From: an uncultured Psychroflexus sp.
GTDB lineage: Bacteria > Bacteroidota > Bacteroidia > Flavobacteriales > Flavobacteriaceae
Length of the DNA stretch: 64,000 nt
Reading direction: 5' to 3'
NCBI GenBank assembly: GCA_913062845.1
Contig: CAJXVZ010000003.1
Location: forward strand, 30,096 to 94,095
Below, piece after piece: positions 27,933-37,770 of this stretch. A model generated the notes under the pieces. It saw only the letters and a program-made list of their open reading frames with translations. It ran no database searches and was not told the origin of the DNA. The position numbers and the translations under genes are program-made. How positions within the stretch are numbered: position 1 is the stretch's first letter; each line of letters begins with the position of its first letter.

Positions 27933-29144
27933 TTGAAAGCATTATTTCTTACACGTGAATTTCCACCTTATGTCTATGGTGGAGCTGGTGTTCATGTCGA
28001 ATACCTTGCCGAAGAACTCTCAAAACTCATATCGGTTGAAGTACTTTGTTTTGGAGACCAGGATTTAAAAACGAAAAATTTAAGCGTGAAAGGTTTTCCC
28101 TATGAAGATGGTCTTTTTAAAGATACAGACGAGAAATTAAAAGGCGTCTTTAAAACACTAAGCACAGGCTTGCATATGAATGCCGATCCAACAGATGCCG
28201 ATGTTGTTCACTGTCATACCTGGTATTCACATTTTGCAGGAATTTTAGCTAAATTATGTTATGGTGTTCCATTGGTAGTCACTACACATTCTCTGGAACC
28301 GCTTCGTCCCTGGAAAAGAGAACAACTCGGTCGGGGTTACGATGCCTCATCCTGGGTAGAAAAAACAGCGATTGAAATGGCAGATGCCGTGATTGCTGTT
28401 TCAGAAGAAACCAAGGTAGATGTTTTAAAACATTTTGATGTTGATGAAAGTAAAATTGAAGTCGTATATAATGGCATCAATCTGGACCAGTATAGAAAAA
28501 CAGAGAATACCTCTGTTCTTGATGATTACGGTATCGACAAAAACAAACCGTTTGTGCTTTTTGTTGGTAGAATAACACGCCAAAAAGGAATTATACATTT
28601 GGTAAATGCCATAAAATATATAGATAAAGAAACCCAAATTGTACTTTGTGCCGGCGCACCGGACACCAAAGAGATAGCCAAAGAGATGGAAGCAGCGGTT
28701 GCTGAAGCAAAAAAAGACAGAAATAATATTTTCTGGATAGAAAAAATGCTGGATAAAGCTGACGTAATTCAACTTTATTCGCATGCGGCTGTGTTTTGTT
28801 GTCCTTCAATTTATGAACCATTCGGTATCATTAATATTGAAGCCATGGCTTGTGAAACCGCCGTTGTGGCCAGTGCTGTAGGCGGCATTAAAGAAGTCGT
28901 TGCACCTATGGAAACGGGGCTACTGGTTCCGGTAGAACAACAACAAAAAGCCCCTTTTGAACCGATTGATCCTGAACAGTTTTCAATGGATCTGGCTGAA
29001 GGCATCAATACGGTAATAAGCGACAAAGCGTTACAAAATAAAATGGCAAAAAATGGCCGACAACGGGTCGAAGAATTTTTTGACTGGAAAGCCATTGCAC
29101 AACAAACCAAAAACATTTACGAATCTTTAATTCCAAAAAAATGA
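27933..29144 (+). CDS. Glycogen synthase (GT-B glycosyltransferase)
   Basis: 403-residue GT-B fold enzyme. N-terminal 'FLTREFPPYVYGGAGVHVEY' is typical of GT4-type glycogen synthases; the C-terminal half has 'FVGRITRQKGI' and the E-x7-E region 'YEPFGIINIEAMACE'. It extends alpha-1,4-glucan from nucleotide glucose, probably the ADP-glucose made by the next gene. The start is TTG at 27933: no ATG lies upstream in frame and the N-terminus fits. It overlaps glgC by ATGA. A maltose-1-phosphate synthase (GlgM-like) role cannot be excluded. Confidence 0.88.
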   Translation: MKALFLTREFPPYVYGGAGVHVEYLAEELSKLISVEVLCFGDQDLKTKNLSVKGFPYEDGLFKDTDEKLKGVFKTLSTGLHMNADPTDADVVHCHTWYSHFAGILAKLCYGVPLVVTTHSLEPLRPWKREQLGRGYDASSWVEKTAIEMADAVIAVSEETKVDVLKHFDVDESKIEVVYNGINLDQYRKTENTSVLDDYGIDKNKPFVLFVGRITRQKGIIHLVNAIKYIDKETQIVLCAGAPDTKEIAKEMEAAVAEAKKDRNNIFWIEKMLDKADVIQLYSHAAVFCCPSIYEPFGIINIEAMACETAVVASAVGGIKEVVAPMETGLLVPVEQQQKAPFEPIDPEQFSMDLAEGINTVISDKALQNKMAKNGRQRVEEFFDWKAIAQQTKNIYESLIPKK

Positions 29145-30406
29145 TTAATAACAGAGTAATAAGTATTATATTAGGAGGTGGACAAGGATCACGTTTATAT
29201 CCGTTAACAGATCAGCGGTCTAAGCCTGCAGTTCCAATTGCAGGTAAGTATCGTCTGGTAGACATTCCTATTTCTAATTGCATCAACTCTGATATTAAAA
29301 GGATGTATGTGTTAACACAATTCAACTCTGCCTCTCTAAATCAGCATATCAAAAATACATATCATTTCAGTTTTTTCAGTTCAGCTTTTGTAGATGTATT
29401 GGCTGCCGAACAAACCCAAAAAAGCAAGGACTGGTATCAGGGTACCGCAGATGCTGTAAGACAAAGTATGCATCATTTGCTGAGACACGATTTTGAATAT
29501 GTTTTGGTACTTTCCGGTGATCAGCTTTATCAAATGGATTTTAACGAGATGATTGAAGCCCATGAGGAAAGCGGCGCTGAAATCACTGTAGCTACACAGC
29601 CGGTAAATGCTAAAGAAGCAACTTCTTTTGGTATTTTAAAAACGGACGAAAATAGCTTTATCTCCAGTTTTACCGAAAAACCAAATTCTGAACAACTGCA
29701 AGGCTGGGAATCACCCGTATCGGAAGATATGGAAAAAGAAGGACGACATTATCTCGCATCTATGGGAATCTATGTTTTCAACAAAGATTTACTGATTGAC
29801 ATCATGAACGAACCAACGAAAGTGGACTTTGGCAAGGAGATCATCCCTGATGCTATTGAAAAACATAAAACTTTAGGCTATCAATTTGAAGGCTACTGGA
29901 CTGATATAGGAAATATAGACAGCTTTTTTGAAGCCAATATTGGATTGACGGATAATATTCCTAAATTCAATTTGTATGATAATATGCAACGAATTTATAC
30001 ACATGCCCGCATATTACCAACAACAAAAATGTCCGGTTTATGCGAAAAAACAGTAGTTGCAGAGGGATGTATTATTCATGCTGCAAAAATTGAACGCTCC
30101 GTTATCGGCATACGTTCCAGGATTGGGAAAGAATCGACCATCATCAATTGCTATATGATGGGAGCAGATTATTACGAATCTCTTGAGGATGTAGAAAAAC
30201 ACCACATAGACACCTGGATGGGTGTTGGCGAACGTTGCTTTCTGAAAAATGTAATCATTGACAAAAATTGTAGAATTGGAGATGACGTCAGAATAAACGG
30301 TGGTAAGCATTTGGCTGATACAGAAACCGAAGAATATGTTATTAAAGACGGTATAGTTGTCATTAAAAAAGGTGCCGTTATTCCAAGAGGTACAGTAATC
30401 AATTAA
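29141..30406 (+). CDS. glgC: Glucose-1-phosphate adenylyltransferase
   Basis: 421-residue enzyme that makes ADP-glucose from ATP and glucose 1-phosphate. The N-terminal nucleotidyltransferase domain has 'LGGGQGSRLYPLTDQRSKPA', 'VLSGDQLYQMD', 'SFTEKPNSEQ' and 'GYWTDIGNIDSF'; the C-terminal left-handed beta helix follows ('GCIIHAAKIERSVIGIRSRIG'). It is translationally coupled to the glycogen synthase. A hairpin at 30405-30430 separates it from the convergent CHAT region. Confidence 0.95.
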   Translation: MINNRVISIILGGGQGSRLYPLTDQRSKPAVPIAGKYRLVDIPISNCINSDIKRMYVLTQFNSASLNQHIKNTYHFSFFSSAFVDVLAAEQTQKSKDWYQGTADAVRQSMHHLLRHDFEYVLVLSGDQLYQMDFNEMIEAHEESGAEITVATQPVNAKEATSFGILKTDENSFISSFTEKPNSEQLQGWESPVSEDMEKEGRHYLASMGIYVFNKDLLIDIMNEPTKVDFGKEIIPDAIEKHKTLGYQFEGYWTDIGNIDSFFEANIGLTDNIPKFNLYDNMQRIYTHARILPTTKMSGLCEKTVVAEGCIIHAAKIERSVIGIRSRIGKESTIINCYMMGADYYESLEDVEKHHIDTWMGVGERCFLKNVIIDKNCRIGDDVRINGGKHLADTETEEYVIKDGIVVIKKGAVIPRGTVIN

Positions 30407-30430
30407 TATTTTTCACTGAGTGGAAATATT
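30405..30430. terminator. Possible bidirectional terminator
   Basis: An A/T-rich near-palindrome (AATATTTTTCAC...GTGGAAATATT) lies between the convergent glgC and CHAT genes, with T-rich flanks. Confidence 0.4.
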
Positions 30431-30489
30431 TTATTTTGATTTACTTGTACCTATTCATAAAATGACATAAACACGTTTTATCTTAGAAA

Positions 30490-31227
30490 TTATTTCGCTT
30501 TTCTGTTTTTTTGTAACAAAATCATGAAAACAACAATAAATGCAAAACCCACCAAAAACCAAATCCAACTGTTTGAGGAATCAACTACAGGACTATCATC
30601 ACCATAAAGCACAAAACCTGCCCAGTAGTAAGGATGTTTTAGTTTTTCAACCTTGGTATTTTTGAGGTAATCAATTTTGGCTTTTTGCAGAGCTGAATAT
30701 TTGTTTTCCCCTTCTTTAAGATATTCATAAAATGAAATCATGATCTGACTTGTAGACTCGTCCGGCACTTCCCATAGACTAGCAATCGTTGCTTTTGTTC
30801 CGGCATAGTTGAAGGCCCTATGCAGAGAGTTTATATTTAAAGAACTGTCCTCATTTCCTACTGCGGTATTGCATGCACTTAATACGGCTAAATCTGTAGG
30901 TATTTTTAAAGCATAAAGTTCTTCAAGGAAAAGTTTCTCCTCATTAGAAAACATAAAATGACTTAGACCCGGCTTATCCTTGTCTACAGATGCATGCATA
31001 GCTAAGTGTAAAAGTTGAGTGCCGGATTTGTATTTGATAAAGTTCTCTTTGGTTGCTTTCGCACCTACAAAAGTTTGCGATGGAAAAAGACTTTCTAAAC
31101 GCTGTGCTTCTTTTTGAGCTCCTTCAAGAAATACCGGGGCGCTTCTTGTTACTAATTCAGTTGATTTAGAAGCATATTTGGGGGCAAAAATAGTTGCTTT
31201 AGTTTTGTCATCTTTATTGACTGAATT
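30490..31227 (-). pseudogene. CHAT-domain protease, C-terminal part (fragment of broken gene)
   Basis: Open frame carrying the catalytic half of a CHAT (caspase HetF-associated with TPR) domain: 'TIFAPKYASKSTEL', 'SGTQLLHLAMHAS' with the catalytic His, and 'LAVLSACNTAVG' with the catalytic Cys. It continues with 'SLWEVPDESTSQIM' and 'YYWAGFVLYGD', then ends in a transmembrane helix ('WIWFLVGFAFIVVFMILL') and a basic tail. Both catalytic residues survive. The frame begins after a stop near 31232 with no start of its own; it continues the protein of the previous frame after an indel at about 31225-31232. Confidence 0.85.
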
Positions 31228-32399
31228 TTATTAAAAAATGTAAATCTGAGATGTGATGAATATCTAATTGCATGCGACTTTAATAAATAATTATTTTTGA
31301 AAATTAATGTTTCAAAAGGTAAAAAATAAATACTTCTATCCGGAATGATGGTAAGCTTGGAATAATTCGAAACTGATTCTGGTATCAGAATCCTTGAAAG
31401 CATGTCATCTTTTGATTTTAGGTCTGATGAAGCTTTGTTTAAAGCTGAAAGGTGATCATACAATAGTTTTTCTTCTTGAGAACTCCAGGCTTTTAAACCC
31501 CAGTTAATGTTTTCCTGAGTAATTTCAAAAACTGCAAACTGATCTTTAAAAAACATATATTTCAATACAACCTCTTCTTTTTTAATGTTTTTTTGGAATT
31601 CAGTAATTTCAAAACTTTCTTGTGTAAAGTTTGAAATGGTGGGATATTTCTTTTTTAAATCGGTTTTAAAATCCTGTAATAATGCAATCAATGAATCTTT
31701 ATCCTTTTCTGCTCTGTTTCGTCTAGCATTCATCAATTGTTTTCTAAGCGTAAATTCAATTTGCTCCAATGAATCCACTACTGGTAGCTGGACGACATTT
31801 CTGCTTTGAGTAAACTTCTCCCATGCTAATCTGTTTTCAACATTTTCTATATGGCTAATATCATCTATGCTTAAAGTTTCGGTTTCAATTAATTTTTCGA
31901 CAATATTATTAAATACATTTTGAGTTCTTTTATTGAGCGGTTGTGTGGTGTAAGTATTTAAAAACTGCTTGAAAGCCATACGGTATATTCTGGATAATTC
32001 AAGGGTCTTTTCTTCCTCACTTAGGTTGGACTTTTCATATATTTTTCTAGCTACAGACATTAGCATAAATACATCTTCTAATTTGTAACCTGGTTCAAAA
32101 TTTGGATCAGGTATATTCACCAATCCTCCGCAGTTTTGACTAAAGAAAACCTGACTATCAAAAAGAAAACCTGATGAAGGGTCAAGCCAGTTATTGTTTG
32201 CATAGGCAATATCATCCACCTGTACACACGTAAGATTTGCATTATTTTGAGCTTCAAGATTTTGAAAATTGGTATTATTTCCATTTTGAATATTTAAGGA
32301 TTGCAATTGATTATTATTGCTGAATAACCTATCTAAAACAGGATTTTGAGATATGTCTAAATCTGTAAGATTATTTCCGCTAACGAATAAATCTGTCAA
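31152..32399 (-). pseudogene. Leucine-rich repeat and CHAT N-terminal part (fragment of broken gene)
   Basis: The frame begins with leucine-rich repeats of the flavobacterial type ('LTDLFVSGNNLTDLDI', 'LQSLNIQNGNN'), then 'VNIPDPNFEP' which normally opens a new repeat. The sequence changes abruptly to an alpha-helical region ('GYKLEDVFMLMSVARKIYEK') like the region before CHAT domains, and on to 'RSIYFLPFETLI', the first part of the CHAT domain. It ends in a frameshift near 31227 with a stop at 31152. The change at about 32100 looks like a deletion junction joining two genes. Confidence 0.75.
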
Positions 32400-33703
32400 A
32401 CCTTCATTTGACTATTTACAATGCCATCAGAATCTATATTTGCATCAATCAATGCCTGTTCAAAGTTGGCATCCGGAATACTGAAAGTTTGAGCGGCTGC
32501 ACTGGAAGCGTGTACTGCAATCAAAGGCAGTTTTAGTGTACCATTGTATGAGTCGAATTTTCCAACAGCAATAAGCCGGTTGTTTGTTGACTCATACATA
32601 ATTCCCTTAACCGTTCCAGCTGAATTAACTGATAGTCCAATATCTACCCCTTCTGGTGAATTTGGATCTACATCAGGATTAAAAGTAGTGTCTAAAGAAC
32701 CATCCTGATTTAAACGCATCAAACCCCTTATATCTCTGTCATTTGGTTTTATATTATCAAACTGACCGGCAGCAATAATTTTTCCGTCTGGTTGTAATTC
32801 TATGTCAAATATTTTTTCAGAAGTGATCGAGCTGAAAGATACAGGATTAAAGCTGGTGTCTACACTTCCATCCTGAAATAACCTTAGAATACCATATTTT
32901 GGATCAGGGAAACCACCGAACTCACCGGCGATATAGACGTAACAGCCATCAATAATTATGTCGTTAACTCTTGGGACATAATAATCACTGCCAAAGCCTG
33001 AAAATTCGAAACTATCATCAACAGAACCATCCGGATTCAAGCGAACGATACCTTTAGAATTGGTATTCGGCCAGGCATTACCAAATCCACTGACATATAT
33101 TTTACCATTATCATCAATTTTTATTTTACCACCACTATTTAAGCCTTCGTTACTGAAAAAGTTTGGAGCCCCTGGATTAAATGAAGTATCCAGACTACCA
33201 TCGGTATTGAGCCTTAGCATGTTGCCTATACTTGTACCGTTATAAGTATTCAGCGTTCCGGTGATAATGAGTTTTCCATCGGCTTGTTGAGCAATAGAAT
33301 TAAAGAATATGACATTAGAGCCAATATTGCTGAATCCTGAACCAATATTGAAGCTATCATCAATGGTACCATCTGTATTTAAACGTACTATTCCGTTTTT
33401 AGTTTCATCGTGGTATTGATTGAAATCTCCGATCATAACAACCTTACCATCACTTTGCACGACTAAATCATTTGCATCTCCCGAAAAAATAAAATCGTCA
33501 ACTGGATAAGTTGTAAAAGAATTATCCTTACTGCCGTCTGCATTAACCTTGACAATATTGCTTACCAGAGAATCATTGTATTCATTAATTTTTCCTGCTA
33601 TAAAAAATTTACCATTGTCGGCAGGTTTTATCACCCTTACGTCAGTACTGATAGCAAAGCCACCAGAGTCATCGAGACCCTTTAAACGGTCCATCCGTTG
33701 CAT
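32396..33703 (-). pseudogene. Delta-60 repeat protein, second part (fragment of broken gene)
   Basis: Continuation of the delta-60 repeat (beta-propeller-like) region in a different frame: repeated 'DGSxDxSFN' and 'DGKxxxxGxF' units such as 'QSDGKVVMIGDF', 'QADGKLIITG' and 'LQPDGKIIAAGQF'. The true continuation from the upstream fragment starts near 'DDSGGFAIST' (about 33665), where a single-base shift separates the frames. It ends with 'FSIPDANFEQALIDANIDS', the start of a leucine-rich repeat unit, then runs out of frame at about 32400 where about 30 codons of a normal repeat appear to be missing. Confidence 0.8.
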
Positions 33704-34932
33704 TAAAACTAAAGTCTATCTGACCATTTGGGGTAAGTTTAACCAACCTTGAACGACTGTAACGGTTAAAAGTTAAAAATTCTCCTACCGCAATATGACT
33801 TCCATCACTAAGAATTGTATTATTAAAAATTTCAAAAGAAATAAACGGCACATCAGCATCTTCGAAAGTTTGATCCAAGCTTCCATTAGAATTAAGACGT
33901 GTAAGTCTGTGTACTCCGTTATTGTTATATAAATTGAAATTTCCTCCAACTACAATCTTCCCGTCATCCTGTACGGCTACTGTACGAATTGTTCCATTAA
34001 GTTCATCAGTGTAAGCAAAGCTTGTATCTTTTGTGCCATCAGCATTAATTCTTACCAGTCTCAATGAGCCATAATTACTGTTTTGATTGAAATCTCCAAC
34101 TGCAATTACCTTACCGTCATCCTGTAAAGCCAGATCATATACTCTGGCATTAAGCGCATCACTGACATCAAAAGAAGCGTCAAAAGACCCATCATTATTT
34201 ATTCGTGCCAAAAAATCGGAGTCATTACCATTAACTTTTGTAAAATTTCCACCAATGATAAATTTACCATCCGATTGAACAACAATTTTATTAACGCGTT
34301 CAGAAAAAATTAGAGAGGTATCTACGTTGGCATTAAAAGAAGTGTCGATAGTTCCATCTGTATTCAGACGGTAAATATTGGCATTGTCTGAATTACCAAA
34401 GCAAGAGCCGATTGTACCACCAACAACTATTTTATTGTGACTTTGAAGTGCAAGACTGAAGACACTTCCACAGCTTACCGTTGCAGATATTGCAGGTAAA
34501 AAACTTGTATCTCTGCTGCCATCTGGATTTAGACGTATCACATCTCTTATCTCATAATCCTCAAAACCATCGTTGTCTTCGTCTATATCAACTGCAAAAT
34601 CTCCTCCAACCACAATTTTACCATCAGGTTGTATTAAAATGTCTCTGACTCTCCCATTCGGATTGAATACAACCGGATTAAAAGTATCATCGATACTACC
34701 ATCCTGGTTTATTCTTACAAATAGTCTTTGGGTTTTTCCATTATACCTATCAAAACTACCTCCAAGTAGTATTTTTCCATTGGCCAGCTCTTTTGCTACT
34801 AAAACATTATCCTCTGCTCCCTTTTCGCCGGTATTGTTTGGAAGAAAAGAATTATCTAAGGTGCCGTCAACCTGAGCAAATGCCGAAAGGCATAGACCAA
34901 ATATTGCAATGATGTATTTTATTTTTTTTCAT
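33669..34932 (-). pseudogene. Delta-60 repeat protein, N-terminal part with signal peptide (frameshifted)
   Basis: An ATG at 34932 is followed by eight A residues (34922-34929). Read directly this gives a short dead frame; with one A fewer it reads MKKIKYIIAIFGLCLSAFAQ, a good signal peptide, and continues into six to seven delta-60 repeats ('IQPDGKIVVGGDF', 'VQSDGKFIIGGNF', 'VQDDGKIVVGGNF'). The total length (1264 bases) is one more than a multiple of three, as expected for one inserted base. The frame stops at 33669 where the next fragment takes over. An exported adhesion- or scaffold-like N-terminus is inferred. Confidence 0.8.
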
Positions 34933-34960
34933 TAGTATTGATTTTATTAGGTAATTTTTT

Positions 34961-36395
34961 TTAAAACATTTTTCTGTATTCGCTTGGATTGATCGTCTTA
35001 TTGATATTGTCCTTAATTTCTAAAGTCGTGATCGTCATTTGTGCCTCCGGAGAATCTACGCTGTACTCCAAAATATGGCCCTGAATCACATCCTGATTCT
35101 GCATAAACCAGTTCGGTACGACCAAATCCGGCGCGACCCATAGTTGGATGGAATTTTGATTATCAGACATCACGTATTCGTAACAGGTATAGCCTAAAAT
35201 GGTTTTTGTATTTCCTGTTTTATTGAGATTGGTATAGTCGTAATTTTCCATTTGGTCGCTTGGCATTTGCTGCTGATTGCCCATTTGGGCGCTGGACATT
35301 TGTATTTTCATACCGGAAGTATTGACAAAAACAAAAGATTGGTCGCCGTCAATGATGATAAGAGACTCACCGCCCATATCGCCGCCGCTGTACTCACTCA
35401 TATCAGCTTTCATACCCATGTAGCTGGCGTTCGGGTTGAGCAGGTAAGACAATTTACTTTTTCTGTTTTGGTCTGGTACTGTCATTTCAACTACAGTTTC
35501 GTAGGTAAACACATAAGCATCTTTGGCCTGAGCAGATTTTTCGGATGAACTACTGTTTGATGCAGAAGCTGCATCGGATGAAGTATTTGAAGAAGCACTG
35601 GAATTTTTTGTTATACTTTTATTATCTAAAAACTGAGGATCTTTTCCCTGACCATTCCCCATAACCGAAGCGGTGTATTTGGATTCCTGCACATCATTTC
35701 CTGTTCTGGTTCTTTTGGTAAATTCTGCCTGACCTGAAAAATCAATTTCAAAGGACTTATCCTCATTTATAGTGACCTTAACCAAACCAGAACTCAACTC
35801 ATAATTTTGATATTCGTCTGAAATGCCTCTAGCCCTGTCAGTTGTGCCTTTATTCTTTTCAGCGGGTAACTCAGAATCGTAACCTAATCTTAAAACAGCA
35901 TTATTGGAAATATTAAAGGTATAGGTCTGGCCTAATTCAAGATTTTTATCTGTTGTAATTTCCAGTTTATATCCGTCAAAGACATCCACTTCGTGTGAAA
36001 ACCAATTGCCTAAAAAATTGTAACCCTGATTTGTTCTTTCAATCTTCAAGTTATCCAACGTATTGATTTGAACACTGCCGTATTGCTGAGCGTGTTCGAA
36101 ACTGACACTACCGAAATAGGTTTTGTTTTCAGCATCCTGATTGTTGCTTGTATCAGAGTTTTCAGAATATCCCGGCGTATTGTTGCTTTGTTCAAAAAGC
36201 CCATCAATAGTCCCGTCTAAGGCTTTATTAATTTTTTGATCAACCTTATTTTCAACTTTATTCTCAATGCGTCGTTCTACCTGGTCAACTTTTTTGTTGA
36301 CTTTGTCCTTTAATTTTTTTCAGAAATTGGGCTTGACCTGAATGCAGACCAAACAAAATCAACCCAAAACTCAGAATTAATGTACATTTTTTCAT
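34961..36395 (-). pseudogene. Exported DUF4412-like protein with a poly-A frameshift near its start
   Basis: An ATG at 36395 opens a signal peptide ('LILSFGLILFGLHSGQAQF') that runs into seven A residues (minus strand of T at 36314-36320) and stops soon after. With six A residues it continues in frame as 'FLKKLKDKVNKKVDQVERR', a Lys/Glu-rich coiled coil, and then the long domain ending at 34961 ('TKTILGYTCYEYVMSDNQ', 'QLWVAPDLVVPNWFM'), similar to DUF4412-type proteins of flavobacteria. The long frame without the first part has only a TTG start at 36058. Length is 3n+1, again one extra base. It is downstream of, and divergent to, the ECF sigma gene. Confidence 0.75.
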
Positions 36396-36438
36396 GATAA
36401 CAGATTTATAGATTTACCTTTGGTAGAATGAAAAACAT

Positions 36439-36503
36439 AAAGGTTAACAGGTTTTTTGAAAAAATTTATTTTTGAATAAAAGTTATTTTCATTGTTAACC
36501 TTT
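36439..36503. promoter_or_regulatory. 11-bp perfect inverted repeat in a divergent promoter region
   Basis: AAAGGTTAACA (36439-36449) and TGTTAACCTTT (36493-36503) are exact reverse complements 43 bases apart, between the divergent DUF4412-like gene and the ECF sigma gene. Each strand therefore carries the same TGTTAACCTTT motif facing its gene. It may be a pair of sigma-dependent -35 elements or an operator; the choice is inference. Confidence 0.5.
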
Positions 36504-36522
36504 TAGAGATTGATAAGACCAA

Positions 36523-37062
36523 GTGATGAATAAAAGTTCAGATTTCTTATATGAGCGCTTAAAAGATGGTGATGAGACTGCAATTGTTGAGATGTATGAT
36601 TGCTATCAGGCTGAATTTTTGAACTTTTTTAAAAAATATGATATCAATGAAACAAGCCTTTTAGACATTTTTCAAGACAGTATTATTGTGATCTATCAAA
36701 AAATACTTGTAGAAAATCTTGAATTGACCTCAAGCAGCTTAAAAACTTATCTCTTTGGTATAGGAAAACATAAAGTCTATGATTATTTCAAGAAAAAACA
36801 AATCCAGACCAACGATTTAGAGTCGCTTAAAGTAAATGTTGAAGATTTAAAATCAGACAAAGAACCAAATATTTATGAATTGAAACTGGCCAGGGGTTTG
36901 AAACAAATATCTGAAAGTTGTCAACATATCTTGACCTTGTTTTATTATCGTGGATTGAGCATCAAAGACATTGTCGAACAAACCGATTATAAAGATGAAA
37001 ACACAGTAAAAAGTCATAAGTCCAGATGTTTAAAGAAGCTAAAGACACTTTGTAAAGCATAA
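36523..37062 (+). CDS. ECF-type sigma-70 family RNA polymerase sigma factor
   Basis: 179-residue alternative sigma factor with region 2 ('LLDIFQDSIIVIYQKI', 'LKTYLFGIGKHKVYDYF') and a region 4 helix-turn-helix ('CQHILTLFYYRGLSIKDI', 'NTVKSHKSRCLKKLK'). It lacks regions 1 and 3, as ECF factors do. Three bases downstream is a membrane TPR protein that may act as its anti-sigma or partner. It probably controls this locus, including the divergent exported and CHAT genes. Confidence 0.92.
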   Translation: MMNKSSDFLYERLKDGDETAIVEMYDCYQAEFLNFFKKYDINETSLLDIFQDSIIVIYQKILVENLELTSSSLKTYLFGIGKHKVYDYFKKKQIQTNDLESLKVNVEDLKSDKEPNIYELKLARGLKQISESCQHILTLFYYRGLSIKDIVEQTDYKDENTVKSHKSRCLKKLKTLCKA

Positions 37063-37065
37063 AAA

Positions 37066-37770
37066 ATGAAAACCGACCAACACATACAAGATTATCTTCA
37101 CAACAGAATGCGTTCTGATGAAAGGAAAAGCTTTGAAAACCTATTTGAAGAAGACAAAGACTTTAAGAAAGAATTTGAAGAACATAAAGCAGTTTTCAAT
37201 GCTTTTAAAATAAACGAAGCTCAGCGTTTGAAAGCTAAACTTAAATCGCATGAAGCTCAGAAATCATCAAAAAAACGGTTTATTTCAAAACCAGTCATTT
37301 ATTCAATCGCAGCCATATTTATGGTTTTGTTAGGAAGCAGCGTATATTTCAATTTCTTTCAGCAAGATCTTTATAAGACTTATTTTGATCCTTATCCTAA
37401 TGTTTATCAACCCGTAGTCAGAGGAAATGAAGTAGAAAGTACTGAAGCTTTTATGTATTATGAAAATAAAGCTTATAAGGAAGCTCAAAACGCGTTCGAA
37501 GCGCTTTTACAAATGGAAGAAAATCCGAACATCAGGTTTTATTATGCACTTTCATTTTTGAATAACAAACAACCTAAAGAAGCTATAGTTGAATTTGAAA
37601 AACTACGAAATGTAAAATTTGAATTTCAGGCCGAAGTCCTATGGTATCAGGCTTTAGCTGAAATACAATTAGAAAATTTTGAAAAGGCAGAATCTATTCT
37701 AAAAACCTTGCAATCTAAACATCCTGAGTATAAAAAGAAAGGGGTTGAAGAATTGATGGGTGATCTCTAA
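37066..37770 (+). CDS. Membrane-anchored TPR protein, possible anti-sigma partner
   Basis: 234 residues: an N-terminal cytoplasmic part rich in Lys and Glu (1-75), one transmembrane helix (about 82-102, 'VIYSIAAIFMVLLGSSVYF'), and an outer part with about three TPR-like helical pairs (118-230, 'ALSFLNNKQPKEAIVEF', 'LWYQALAEIQLENFEKAESI'). The layout matches anti-sigma-like proteins next to ECF genes in Bacteroidota, though the N-terminus lacks a recognisable zinc motif. It follows the sigma gene by 3 bases and ends against the convergent M1 gene. Confidence 0.82.
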   Translation: MKTDQHIQDYLHNRMRSDERKSFENLFEEDKDFKKEFEEHKAVFNAFKINEAQRLKAKLKSHEAQKSSKKRFISKPVIYSIAAIFMVLLGSSVYFNFFQQDLYKTYFDPYPNVYQPVVRGNEVESTEAFMYYENKAYKEAQNAFEALLQMEENPNIRFYYALSFLNNKQPKEAIVEFEKLRNVKFEFQAEVLWYQALAEIQLENFEKAESILKTLQSKHPEYKKKGVEELMGDL

